Positions 44,478 to 53,989 are shown, numbered from the stretch's first letter. The stretch: 64,000 bases of DNA from Mucilaginibacter ginsenosidivorans (GCF_007971025.1 NZ_CP042436.1:372001-436000), one strand, 5' to 3'. Notes: generated by a model from the letters alone, not told the origin. A program made the numbers and translations.

Positions 44478-45686
44478 CTAAAATCGTTGTGGTATCGGCC
44501 AAAACGCGGGCGCCAGGTTAGTGCCGTAAGGGGCTTTTGTCCGACAGTCTGCACAGTTCCTGGCTGCGTAACCATATCCCAGCAAAACGCCCATACGATT
44601 ATATATACCATTCAGCAAAACTGTATCGCCCGTGCCTGTTAGCTGTTTCAGCCGGTATTGAAAGCTGACCTGCGGTTCAATCAGGATGGCGCCGCCCTTA
44701 CACTCATCTGCAGTGGGTGGTGCTATATAATCCGGAACAAACAAGCCAGCGATAAAATTATTGACAAATACCCTTTTTGATTTTACACTCGATGCACTGA
44801 CAAAGCCGATAACCGGCTTGCCCGGTTCGCTTAGGCAATGAATATTACTGGGCAATTCGGATGGCTGTGCATCAAATATGCTCCCTATCTCTTCCGTGTT
44901 CTTTTTCAGGTTTTCCCAGTAACTATATCCTGCTTCGGTAAGCGCATACTGACGCAGCAATAAGCTGTAGCCATGCGATATTTTACCCGATCCCTGGCTG
45001 ATAAAGTCAAGCGGTTGGTGAAGGACCACATCCTGGGATAATTTTGTTGTAGTGGCGGTTAATATCTGTACCCCCGGATTCGAACGGTAGCATCCGTAAA
45101 TTTTATCCTCCGGGGCCACGCGTAATTCCGGGTAACCATCACCACCGATCTTAAAATAGGACCGGGCGAATGCATGATATCCCCATGTTTCATCAAAATC
45201 CCAACGGTAATATCTCGTTTTATTGGCGGCATCGTGCGAGTTAACATAAAACTGTACACCATCATTCTGCACCTCGTAACTTACGCTGTCAATATCCGGC
45301 GTCTCCTTTGCTTCAACAAAATCAGAAAGGTACTCTTCGTTGCTGGCGGTCTTTACCCGTAAGCGGTATTTGGCATTGGTACCCAGGTAAAGCGGTGGCG
45401 ATTGATACAAGCCGCCTCCGGCCTCTGTTAGCTGATATGAGCTATTGTTATCGCCTTCAATAGTCACTGTAGCGTTCAGCTCGCCCGACGGTTTGGCAAT
45501 ATCCGATAGTTTAACTGTCCTTGTCAATTTAATAAAGGTCGAGTCAGGCCCGGTATTGATCAGCCCTTCGATAACCAGGTAACTATCTTTAGAAACAATA
45601 GCCGGGCCTAAATAGGGCTTTTTACAGCCCCATGCCATAGCAATCGCTAAAATAAATACACTCGTTACCACTATTATACTTTTCAT
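44478..45686 (-). CDS. DUF4249 lipoprotein 5
   Basis: A 402-residue lipoprotein with signal peptide and C-K-K-P-Y-L-G-P after the lipid Cys. Same domain plan as the next four but most diverged (LKKNTEEIGSIFDAQPSELPSNIHCL, final CADCRTKAPYGTNLAPAFW). Starts immediately after the stop of the preceding gene (TAAATG). Part of the TonB-receptor array. Confidence 0.9.
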   Translation of the reverse strand: MKSIIVVTSVFILAIAMAWGCKKPYLGPAIVSKDSYLVIEGLINTGPDSTFIKLTRTVKLSDIAKPSGELNATVTIEGDNNSSYQLTEAGGGLYQSPPLYLGTNAKYRLRVKTASNEEYLSDFVEAKETPDIDSVSYEVQNDGVQFYVNSHDAANKTRYYRWDFDETWGYHAFARSYFKIGGDGYPELRVAPEDKIYGCYRSNPGVQILTATTTKLSQDVVLHQPLDFISQGSGKISHGYSLLLRQYALTEAGYSYWENLKKNTEEIGSIFDAQPSELPSNIHCLSEPGKPVIGFVSASSVKSKRVFVNNFIAGLFVPDYIAPPTADECKGGAILIEPQVSFQYRLKQLTGTGDTVLLNGIYNRMGVLLGYGYAARNCADCRTKAPYGTNLAPAFWPIPQRF

Positions 45687-46871
45687 TTATCGGTCTATCC
45701 AAAACGACGGTCTTTTATTGCTGCCCCTTAACGTACAATCGGCACAGGCACGATCTTCCACGCCTGTATACCCTAATATCACGCTTCCCGGCGGTTGTAT
45801 TACCCCGGTAACAAATATTTGCCCGGTATAGATAAAATCGCGTACAGGGGTAGTGGGCCGCCCGGCGCTGTCGTGGTCATGAAATAAGTAGCCCTTTTCG
45901 GTGCATTCACTTGCCGGAACGGGCCAGGTAGGCAACTCGCTGTTGTCAATATATATCCTTAACTGCGATGTCGATCCGGCACTGATATAGCCTATAACAG
46001 GTTCCGAAGGGTTTGTTATGCAATGTATATTACCTTGTAATTCGGATGGCTGCGCGTCAAATACACTACCCAACTGCTCGGTATTTTTTTTCAGGTTTTG
46101 CCAGTAATTAAAGCCTTCGGCGGTAAGTGCGTCCTGCTTTACCAATATGCTGTAACGGGTCCTCATTTTTTCGTCGCCGGTATTTACATAAGTGAGCTGG
46201 CTTTGCGATATCACGTCCTCTTTTAATTTGGCCGATGAACCCAGTATCACGTTAACCGAGCTGTCGTTTTTCCAGCATTGATATACATATTCATCCAGCG
46301 AGCGAAGGACAACGGTATCGAAAGGTACATGGACCAATTTAACCGTCGAAACGTAGTCAGCGTGAATGATGTAGGTTTCTATATAGCTCCATTTGTAATA
46401 GGTGGTTTTGTTTTCCGGGTCGTGCGTATTTACATAAAGCTTTACGCCTGTGTTATCCAAACGGTAAGTTATACTGTCAATAGGCGGCGAGTTTTTTACC
46501 GTTACAAAGTCCGAAGCATACTCCTTGCTATCCGGGGTCAGTACCCGCAGGCGGTATTTATTTGACGCACTTAAATTTAAAGCTACGGTTTTATAATACC
46601 CGTTACCATATGAAGGCAGACCATAGCTGCCGCCCGCGTCACTTTCTACCATCATGGTTGCATCGGTTACCGGTTCCGACCGCCTGGCCGAACCTAATGG
46701 AACAGTACGGCTTACCCGGATAATGGTCGAATCGGCGCCGGTATTGATGGTGCCTTCAACAACCAAAAACCCTGTAGCAGCGGTATCAGATGACGCAGCC
46801 GGGCCCAGGTAGGGTTTTTTACAACCGAACCAGGTTATTATTGTGAGTGATATGAAGATGACCTTTCTCAT
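45687..46871 (-). CDS. DUF4249 lipoprotein 4
   Basis: A 394-residue lipoprotein from the ATG at 46871 (MRKVIFISLTIITWFGCKKPYLGP). Cys at the lipid anchor, YQCWKN, NIHCIT, SECTEKG and ACADCTLRG. Starts by an ATGA overlap with the gene before it. Its first ~95 codons are almost identical to those of copy 3. Confidence 0.92.
   Translation of the reverse strand: MRKVIFISLTIITWFGCKKPYLGPAASSDTAATGFLVVEGTINTGADSTIIRVSRTVPLGSARRSEPVTDATMMVESDAGGSYGLPSYGNGYYKTVALNLSASNKYRLRVLTPDSKEYASDFVTVKNSPPIDSITYRLDNTGVKLYVNTHDPENKTTYYKWSYIETYIIHADYVSTVKLVHVPFDTVVLRSLDEYVYQCWKNDSSVNVILGSSAKLKEDVISQSQLTYVNTGDEKMRTRYSILVKQDALTAEGFNYWQNLKKNTEQLGSVFDAQPSELQGNIHCITNPSEPVIGYISAGSTSQLRIYIDNSELPTWPVPASECTEKGYLFHDHDSAGRPTTPVRDFIYTGQIFVTGVIQPPGSVILGYTGVEDRACADCTLRGSNKRPSFWIDR
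46588..46871. repeat. direct repeat A1 (5' end of DUF4249-4)
   Basis: These 284 bases are repeated at 47772-48055 with no gaps and 10 differences by eye (about 96%). Copies are 1184 bases apart. Confidence 0.85.
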
Positions 46872-48055
46872 TCGTCTATCCAAAAACTCGGCCTTACATT
46901 AGTTCCCCTTAAAGTGCAGTCAACGCATTCAGGTACCGCAGCGCCATACCCTAATATATGGTTTGATCCAGGTGGCTCTATGGTGAAAATTCCCATATGA
47001 GCACCTGTATAAATATTGTCCTTAACTTCATTAATGACTTGACTCCCCTGGGGCCTGACAAACAAGTCTGTATCCAGTTTACAGCCGGTATAGGGGCTGT
47101 TTGTTATCCATGCCGGTAAATCCCTATTGTTAATGTAGATACGCTGCTGTGCCGAAGCGCCGGCTGTAATATATCCAAGCACAGGCTCCGCAGGGTTTGT
47201 GAGGCAGTGAATGTTCCCGGGCAGCTCCGATGGCTGCGCATCGAAAATGCTGCCTAATTGCTCCGTGTTTTTTTTCAGCTGTTGATAGTAATTAAATGCT
47301 TCCGGCGTCAACGCATATTGCTTTACCAAAATGCTATACCGGTCTTGCAGTTCTTCGGAACTCGACGGAATGAAGGCGATGGGATTTTGCGCTATCACGT
47401 CCTGTGTCAGTTTCGCCGATGAGTTGAGTAAAATAGTAGTAGCCTTGCTGCCACGGTAGCAAACATATATCTGGTCAGGCAGTATGCGGGGAAGCAAAGT
47501 ATCCTGCGGGCTGGTTACTAAACGGAGGAACGAATAAAAAGCGCTATGAAACTGGTAGGTGCTTTCATACTCCCAGCGATAATATTTGGTATTGTTAGAC
47601 GGGTCGTGCGTGTCAGCATATATCTCCACACCGTTATTCAGGATGCGGTAATATACGCTATCAATTGGCGGTGAGTTTTTAACTACAACAAAGTCAGACT
47701 GATAAGCTGTCCCATTCACGGTAGTGATCCTTAACCGGTATTTATTCAATGCACTTAAGTTCAGCGGCCCCGTTTTATAATACCCGTTACCATATGAAGG
47801 CAGACCATAGGTGCCACCCGCGTCGCTTTCTACCATCACGGTTGCATCGGTTACCGGTTCCGATCGCCTGGCCGAACCTAATGGAACAGTACGGCTTACC
47901 CGGATAATGGTCGAATCGGCGCCGGTGTTGATGGTACCTTCAACAACCAAAAACCCTGTCGCAGCGGTACCAGATGACGCAGCCGGGCCCAGGTAAGGTT
48001 TTTTACAACCGAACCAGGTTATTATTGTGAGTGATATGAAGATGACCTTTCTCAT
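46868..48055 (-). CDS. DUF4249 lipoprotein 3 (mosaic)
   Basis: A 395-residue lipoprotein from the ATG at 48055, the point of the ATGA overlap with the previous gene; an in-frame start 19 codons upstream is inside that gene. Its first ~95 residues are nearly the same as copy 4, while the rest (from NSPPIDSVYYRILNNGVEIYADTHDP) matches copy 2. Cys residues are those of the family. Confidence 0.92.
   Translation of the reverse strand: MRKVIFISLTIITWFGCKKPYLGPAASSGTAATGFLVVEGTINTGADSTIIRVSRTVPLGSARRSEPVTDATVMVESDAGGTYGLPSYGNGYYKTGPLNLSALNKYRLRITTVNGTAYQSDFVVVKNSPPIDSVYYRILNNGVEIYADTHDPSNNTKYYRWEYESTYQFHSAFYSFLRLVTSPQDTLLPRILPDQIYVCYRGSKATTILLNSSAKLTQDVIAQNPIAFIPSSSEELQDRYSILVKQYALTPEAFNYYQQLKKNTEQLGSIFDAQPSELPGNIHCLTNPAEPVLGYITAGASAQQRIYINNRDLPAWITNSPYTGCKLDTDLFVRPQGSQVINEVKDNIYTGAHMGIFTIEPPGSNHILGYGAAVPECVDCTLRGTNVRPSFWIDE
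47772..48055. repeat. direct repeat A2 (5' end of DUF4249-3)
   Basis: Partner of 46588-46871. Beyond its inner edge the similarity to copy 4 drops sharply and the gene resembles copy 2 instead. Confidence 0.85.
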
Positions 48056-49230
48056 TCGTCTACCCAAAACGCCGGCTTTATATTTGTGCCTCTCAGGGTA
48101 CAATCTACACATCCGGGTACCGAAGCTGTATAACCGTCTGGCTTGGGGGCACCCTGCGGCTGTATAACAAAAATCGGTATATGTACTCCTGTATAGATAT
48201 ATTCCTGCACTTCGTTAACAACGGTGCTACCCTGCGGCCGGGCAAACAGATCCGTATCCAGTTTGCAGCCGCTATAAGGGCTGTCCGTAAGCCATGCCGG
48301 CAGATCCCTGTTCCTGATATACATGCGCAACTGGGTCGGAGCGCCTGCCGTAATGTACCCAAGCACTGGTTCCGACGGGTTTGTCAGGCAGTGAATATTC
48401 CCGGGCAATTCGGATGGCTGCGCATCGAAAATACTACCCAGTTGCTCACTGTTTTTCTTCAATTGCTGGAAATAGCTAAATGCACCGGGAGTTAAGGCGT
48501 ATTGTTTTACCAGGATACTATAGCGGCTCTCTAACTCTTCGGCATTCGATGCGATAAAGGCAATAGGGTTTTGTGTGATCACATCCTGCGATAGTTTAGC
48601 GGATGAATTGATCAGGATCGTACTCGACTTATTGCCGCGGTAGCATACGTATATATGCTCTGGTATAGTACGGCCCAATACGGTGTCTTGCGGGGTGGTC
48701 ACCAACTTGAGGAACGAGTTGAAGGCACTGTGATACTGGTAAGTGCTTTCATACTCCCAGCGGTAATATTTGGTACTGTTGGTCGGGTCGTGCGTATCGG
48801 CGTATATCTCCACGCCGTTATTCAGGATGCGGTAATAAACACTGTCAATAGGCGGCGAATTCCTGGCTTCTATCAGGTCCGACTCGTAAGTTTTTCCCGT
48901 CGCCGTCGTTATCCTCAGGCGGTATTTGTTGGATGAACTTAAACCTAAGGGCCCTGCTTTATAATACCCGTTGCCTGCATCGGGTAAGCCGTAAGTGGCG
49001 CCCGCATCGCTTTCTATTATCACCATGGCATTCAGTTCAGGCGTCGATCGTTGCGAAGAAGAAACCTTCACCGTACGGCTCAGCCTGATTATAGTCGAAT
49101 CATTGCCGGTGTTGATAATGCCTTCCACAACCAGGTAATTACTATCCGTGGTTATAGCAACCGGCTGGTAAGGCTTTTTGCAACCCCACCACACCAGTAA
49201 AATAGTTAGTGTATAAATTATTTTCTTCAT
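48052..49230 (-). CDS. DUF4249 lipoprotein 2
   Basis: A 392-residue lipoprotein from the ATG at 49230 (MKKIIYTLTILLVWWGCKKPYQP), where it shares one base with the stop of copy 1 (TAATG). An ATG 9 bases upstream is possible. Same five Cys positions (anchor Cys, YVCYRG, NIHCL, SGCKL, CVDCTLRG). Confidence 0.92.
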   Translation of the reverse strand: MKKIIYTLTILLVWWGCKKPYQPVAITTDSNYLVVEGIINTGNDSTIIRLSRTVKVSSSQRSTPELNAMVIIESDAGATYGLPDAGNGYYKAGPLGLSSSNKYRLRITTATGKTYESDLIEARNSPPIDSVYYRILNNGVEIYADTHDPTNSTKYYRWEYESTYQYHSAFNSFLKLVTTPQDTVLGRTIPEHIYVCYRGNKSSTILINSSAKLSQDVITQNPIAFIASNAEELESRYSILVKQYALTPGAFSYFQQLKKNSEQLGSIFDAQPSELPGNIHCLTNPSEPVLGYITAGAPTQLRMYIRNRDLPAWLTDSPYSGCKLDTDLFARPQGSTVVNEVQEYIYTGVHIPIFVIQPQGAPKPDGYTASVPGCVDCTLRGTNIKPAFWVDE

Positions 49231-50414
49231 TATTTCCAAAAATCAGGCTTTTGTGTTTTTCCGTTCAGGTGATACCGGCAATTCACGCAATCGTAATAGC
49301 CAACGGGCACACTGTAGGTGCTGTCCTTCGCTATCGGGTCATATCCGGTCATTATCGGGCCCAGCGGTATAAAAACGCTGTCTGCCAGTTCAGCCGGTAC
49401 ATTTTCCTTCTTTTTCCAGCCCAAACCGGTTGGTTTGCATTGCGGAGGGTCGAAAGGCCAGGCCGGCAATTCGGTACGGTCAATAAATATCCTTTTTTTC
49501 GAAATGGTGCCTGCGCTTATGTACCCGATAACGGGTTCTTTAGGGTCGGATGCGCAATGCAGGTTACCGACTATTCCCGAAGGCTGTGCATCGAAGATGG
49601 TGCCCAACTGCTCCGTATTTTTTTTCAGCAACGTCCAAAACTCGTAGGCTTTTTGAGTAAGCGCATATTGCCGTACGATTATACTATACCGGTAATAGAT
49701 CTTTTCCGAGCTTGATGATATTTGCGTTATAGGATTATCGTTTATCACATCCTCGCGAAGCTTTGCCGACGAATTCAAAATAACCGTAGTTGAATTGAGG
49801 CTTACATAACAGGTATGTATCAATTCAGACGGTTTTCGGCTGATGACACGATTTGCAAAATAAAAGGGGTACGGGATATATTTATAAAGCGAAACCAGCG
49901 GGGTAAGAAATAAATAGGTCTCTGTATAATCCCACCGGTAAAAGTGTGTTTTGTTTGCCGGGTCGTGCGCGTTGGTAAAAAAACTAAGCCCGTCGGCGGT
50001 TACATCATATCTGAGCGTATCTATCGGCGGTGTCACCATAACTGGTTCAAAATCGGACTCATACGTGCGGCCGTCAGCTGTCCTGATCAGCAATTTATAC
50101 TTGCGGTTGTTATCCAGGTTCAAAGGCGCCGATGCGTATCTGCCGCTGTCTGTTTGGGTAAGCGAATAGCTTACACCCTGGTCGCTTTGTACAGTTACTG
50201 TCGCGCCCCATTCCGGATGGTGAGTATTCTTTTGGCCTATATTTACTGACCGGGTTAGTGTTATCACTGTTGAATCTTGCCCGGCCGCTATTATACCCTC
50301 AACCACCAGGTAATTATTTGGCGCCGTAACGGCAGGAGGGCTGTAAGGCTTTTTGCAGGCAGCCAACATCATTGCCGAAACAGTCATCACGTATATGTAG
50401 CCCCGGGGTTCCAT
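49230..50414 (-). CDS. DUF4249 lipoprotein 1
   Basis: A 394-residue lipoprotein (MEPRGYIYVMTVSAMMLAAC, lipobox LAAC) with CKKPYSPP after the anchor. Cys in IHTCYVS, NLHCAS, PPQCKPTG and DCVNCRYHL. First lipoprotein after the TonB receptor; its start is 2 bases after the receptor stop. DUF4249 proteins accompany TonB receptors in Bacteroidota, probably as surface partners, but the substrate is unknown. Confidence 0.92.
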   Translation of the reverse strand: MEPRGYIYVMTVSAMMLAACKKPYSPPAVTAPNNYLVVEGIIAAGQDSTVITLTRSVNIGQKNTHHPEWGATVTVQSDQGVSYSLTQTDSGRYASAPLNLDNNRKYKLLIRTADGRTYESDFEPVMVTPPIDTLRYDVTADGLSFFTNAHDPANKTHFYRWDYTETYLFLTPLVSLYKYIPYPFYFANRVISRKPSELIHTCYVSLNSTTVILNSSAKLREDVINDNPITQISSSSEKIYYRYSIIVRQYALTQKAYEFWTLLKKNTEQLGTIFDAQPSGIVGNLHCASDPKEPVIGYISAGTISKKRIFIDRTELPAWPFDPPQCKPTGLGWKKKENVPAELADSVFIPLGPIMTGYDPIAKDSTYSVPVGYYDCVNCRYHLNGKTQKPDFWK

Positions 50415-50416
50415 TT

Positions 50417-53179
50417 TCAGAAACGGATGTTATAGTTGATAAATGGTATAGGCCTGGCGAATATGGACAACTGGTAACCGTTTATTGCACCTCCCTGTTC
50501 CTGGAAGAAGGTGGAATAGGCGTTTGCACGACCGGTAAGGTTGTAAACCCCGATAGACCAGGAATTATGTGTTAGCTGGTGTACCTTGTGGTTGCCTTCG
50601 ATGTTCATGGAAAGGTCGGTCCTGAAGTAATCCGGTATCCGGTAAGCGTTCCTGTCTGAATAATATACCCTTTCCGCTCCGCCATATTCATACTTTGCAA
50701 TAGGCAGCGTAATAGGGCGCCCGGTGCTGTAGGTAAGATCCACCGATACGCTGAACCTGTGGCTAAACCGGTAGTTGCCATTAAAGTTGAAATTATGCGG
50801 CTTATCGTAATTTGCGGGGTACCAGTTGCCGTTGTTGATCAGTTCGCCGGCTGTCGGGTCATCCTGTTTCAGGAAAGTGCGCGAGTAGGTATAGCTAACC
50901 CAACCGTTTGATTTACCCGCCGTTTTGCGAACCAGGAACTCGATCCCGTAAGCCTTGCCCTTAGTATTCACCACGTCCCGTTCGATGTGCTGGTTAAGCA
51001 AAAGCGTGGCGCCGCTTTTATAGTCCAGGTAATCGTCTATCTTTTTATAGTAAACCTCAACCGAGGTCTCAATCGTGTTCGATTTCGCATTGCGGTATAA
51101 ACCAAGTGATACCTGCTGCCCAAACTGCGGCTTAACATTAGGATCGCTCAGTTTATAGGTGTCGGTAGGTGAGATAGCTGTGGTGTTTGACAACAGGTGA
51201 ATGTATTGCCTTAACGTATTGTAAGCTGCCTTTACCGAGATATCGTCCGTTAAATTGTAACGTGCCGATACTCTTATTTCGGGCCCTTTATAAGTTTTCA
51301 TCACCTTGTTTTTACCATAAGTGACACTGTCGAGCACGTTCACGCTTTCTTTTGGCAGGTTAGGGGCATACCTGTCCACGGTTGCCGGGCCAAGCGACGC
51401 ATATAGCGAATACCTGATACCCGCGCTGATGGAAAGATCCTGTGTTATATCATATTTATCGCCGAGGTAAAGAGCGCTTTCCAACGCCTGCTCCTGCGGA
51501 ACCACCTGCGAAATAACCAGCGATTTTTCGCCGTTAGCTTCCTCATCACCGGGGTTCAGCTTATAATATATACCACTCAAACCAAAATCAACCGTATGCT
51601 TGGGGTTAGGGTAATAAGTGAAGTCGGTTTTGAAATTGCTTTGATTAACGCCGAACTTAAGCTTGTAGGCGTCCACCGGGTTTGCGCTGCTTGTGATGCT
51701 GTAATCGTAATGATCGACGCCGGCCATTATCACACTGTAGAGTTTGTTGCTGAAGTTGTGCTTCCATTTGATGTTGGCGTTTTTGTTGCTGTACGCATAG
51801 GCCGTATCGCTGTTCAGCCTGAACTTGTCCTGGCTCCAGTAACCCATCAGGTAAATGGTGTTTTTATCGTTTATCTGGTGGCTTATCCCCAGGTTAAGGT
51901 CGTAGAAGGAGGCGGAGCTATGTTTGTAGGCCTCGGGCAGTAAATGAAGCAGCCAGTCGGAATAGGTAGTACGGCCACCGAAAATAAAGGAAGTTTTATC
52001 CTTGATTATCGGGCCCTCCACGGCGAGCCGGCTTGTAAGCAGACCGATACCTGCCGAACCGGCAAACTTCTTTTTATTGCCTTCCCTGTCGGTAACATCC
52101 AGAACTGACGACAGGCGGCCTCCGTATTTCTCGGGGATGGTACTTTTATACAGCTCGATGTTTTTTACGATGTCGGGGTCAAAGGCCGAGAAAAAGCCGA
52201 AAAAGTGCGACGGATTATAAATGGTGGCATCATTGAAAAGGATCAGGTTCTGATCGGCGGCGCCGCCGCGTACGTTGAAACCTGTGGTCGCTTCGCCGAC
52301 CGATTGTACGCCCGGCAAAGTGAGTACCACCCGCAACACGTCAGCCTCGCCAAAGGCCGTCGGAATTTGCTTGATGCTGCGGATGTCGAGCTTGTTGACA
52401 CCCATTTGGGTGCTTTTCACATTAGCTACCTTTTCTGCCGATATCTGCACCTCTTTCAGCGAGGTAACCTGTTCCTGCATTTCTATGTTCAGTTTGCCGT
52501 CCGAATAAAGGATGATCCTGCGCCGGGTGTCTTTCATACCCAGCCCTTTGACGATCAGGGTTATCCTTCCGCGCGGCATGGTAAGCGAATAATACCCAAA
52601 CTGGTCAGTAGCGGTACCTACCCTTGTATCCGGGTTGTAAATGCTGGCCCCGATGATGGCCTCGCCGGTTTTTATATTGCGCACGTAACCTGCCAGTGTC
52701 GAATTGCCAGGTTTAATGGTGTTGGTGCGTATGCCGATGGTGTATAACTTGTTTTCCGTAGTTGCTTCCGGTACTTTCGTCTGCTTTTCTTCGGTGTAAT
52801 CGGTTACGGCAGCTGTTGCCGGGGCAGTAGCCTGCTCCGTATTGAAGAAACCCGGTGCCAGCGTCGCACTCACCTGGCGGCCTTTGGTCAGAAATACAAA
52901 CTGGTCCCTGATGGTATAATGAAAATCTGTTTTTTCAAAAGCCATGTTCAGCACGGCCTCAAGCGTTTTGCCGGTTGCTTCAACTGTAACCTTCAGGCTG
53001 TCAAACTGCGGCGGGTTGTAATAGAAATGATAGCCGGTCTTCGACTCCAGGTCCTTTACCACCTGCTCTATATTCGCCTGCTGAAAGTTGACACTGATCG
53101 TTTTTTTATTTGCATCCTGTGCCGTGGCCAGTTTGAAAATAAGTGCAAAGCACAAGCTTAAGAAGTAAACTTTTTTCAT
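50417..53179 (-). CDS. TonB-dependent receptor with STN and carboxypeptidase-like domains
   Basis: A 920-residue outer membrane protein: signal peptide to about 20, STN domain (about 25-100, ISVNFQQANIEQVVKDLESKTGYHFYY), a carboxypeptidase-regulatory-like domain (about 158-235), plug (about 270-370, DVLRVVLTLPGVQSVGEATTGFNVRGGAADQNLILFND), and a barrel ending YNIRF. The STN domain normally relays signal to a FecR/sigma pair, but none is adjacent. Starts the DUF4249 array. Confidence 0.95.
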   Translation of the reverse strand: MKKVYFLSLCFALIFKLATAQDANKKTISVNFQQANIEQVVKDLESKTGYHFYYNPPQFDSLKVTVEATGKTLEAVLNMAFEKTDFHYTIRDQFVFLTKGRQVSATLAPGFFNTEQATAPATAAVTDYTEEKQTKVPEATTENKLYTIGIRTNTIKPGNSTLAGYVRNIKTGEAIIGASIYNPDTRVGTATDQFGYYSLTMPRGRITLIVKGLGMKDTRRRIILYSDGKLNIEMQEQVTSLKEVQISAEKVANVKSTQMGVNKLDIRSIKQIPTAFGEADVLRVVLTLPGVQSVGEATTGFNVRGGAADQNLILFNDATIYNPSHFFGFFSAFDPDIVKNIELYKSTIPEKYGGRLSSVLDVTDREGNKKKFAGSAGIGLLTSRLAVEGPIIKDKTSFIFGGRTTYSDWLLHLLPEAYKHSSASFYDLNLGISHQINDKNTIYLMGYWSQDKFRLNSDTAYAYSNKNANIKWKHNFSNKLYSVIMAGVDHYDYSITSSANPVDAYKLKFGVNQSNFKTDFTYYPNPKHTVDFGLSGIYYKLNPGDEEANGEKSLVISQVVPQEQALESALYLGDKYDITQDLSISAGIRYSLYASLGPATVDRYAPNLPKESVNVLDSVTYGKNKVMKTYKGPEIRVSARYNLTDDISVKAAYNTLRQYIHLLSNTTAISPTDTYKLSDPNVKPQFGQQVSLGLYRNAKSNTIETSVEVYYKKIDDYLDYKSGATLLLNQHIERDVVNTKGKAYGIEFLVRKTAGKSNGWVSYTYSRTFLKQDDPTAGELINNGNWYPANYDKPHNFNFNGNYRFSHRFSVSVDLTYSTGRPITLPIAKYEYGGAERVYYSDRNAYRIPDYFRTDLSMNIEGNHKVHQLTHNSWSIGVYNLTGRANAYSTFFQEQGGAINGYQLSIFARPIPFINYNIRF

Positions 53180-53233
53180 CAGAATGATTATTCGTTCAAT
53201 AATTTGAGTTTGGTGATGTCTTTTGGGTAGCGG

Positions 53234-53989
53234 TTATAACTTATCATAGTAGGAAGCAACTGTTGCCATGACACCTTCGGGGTCGCGGCGGAACTTCAGG
53301 TTGTTGTCCTTCATATATTTTTGTATCAGGGCTTTCTTGTCTTTCATCACGTCCAGGAATGAGCCCTGGCCGCTTACTTTGTAATAGGTGTTCCCTTTTC
53401 GCATGTAGTACGAGTGGTTTTCGAGGAAGTAGGTTTCGAGTGTTGCACTGATATTGGTAGAGTTTTGGATCGTCTTTACCCTTTTAGCCAGCACTTCCAC
53501 TTTATCGCCATTGTACAACTGGTCGTAAAACCCCGTTGTTATGCCCGATTTGTCGTTAACCAGTGAATCGGCATTTACACGGACAAAGCGATGCCCCGAG
53601 AAGCTGAAATCGTGAACACGGTCTTCCAGCAAGGTGTACGCGGTAAAATGGTTATATAACAATACCACCAGTTTGTCCTTGTAAATGTCGTACATCATTG
53701 GCACGCCTTTGTATAGCAAGCCGTCGTATGTTACCTCGCCGGTGGCCCAGGTCTCGGCATCCAGCGGAAAGAGTGCATTACCCTTTATGCTCCTGTCGTA
53801 AGGAAAGTACTCCATACCATTATATAAGCGCGACTGCTGACCAATTGCGAGGTAAAAGTTGGAGACGAGCTGATCTTTTGCGCTTTTAAGATTTACACTA
53901 TCACTCAGGGGGCCCTGGCCAAATAATTTACCGGTCAGGAAAACACAGGCGAAGAGTAAAAACGTTTGTTTGGAAAAGGTTTTTTTCAT
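53234..53989 (-). CDS. secreted protein of unknown function, first gene of the receptor operon
   Basis: A 251-residue exported protein (MKKTFSKQTFLLFACVFLTGKLFGQ), no recognised domain. It is rich in Tyr, Lys and Asp, with KGVPMMYDIYKDKLVVLLYNHFTAYTLL and SYYMRKGNTYYKVSG. It lies 54 bases before the TonB receptor and after the probable promoter, so it is likely part of the same system. Confidence 0.85.
   Translation of the reverse strand: MKKTFSKQTFLLFACVFLTGKLFGQGPLSDSVNLKSAKDQLVSNFYLAIGQQSRLYNGMEYFPYDRSIKGNALFPLDAETWATGEVTYDGLLYKGVPMMYDIYKDKLVVLLYNHFTAYTLLEDRVHDFSFSGHRFVRVNADSLVNDKSGITTGFYDQLYNGDKVEVLAKRVKTIQNSTNISATLETYFLENHSYYMRKGNTYYKVSGQGSFLDVMKDKKALIQKYMKDNNLKFRRDPEGVMATVASYYDKL

Noticed and set aside
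45060-45090. tRNA-like T-arm word (GGATTCGAAC)
   Set aside because: No acceptor or anticodon arm around it, and it lies in a well-supported DUF4249 gene.
48056-48112. Upstream start of DUF4249-3
   Set aside because: It overlaps the preceding gene by 61 bases, while the ATG at 48055 is the ATGA junction and gives the shared signal peptide.
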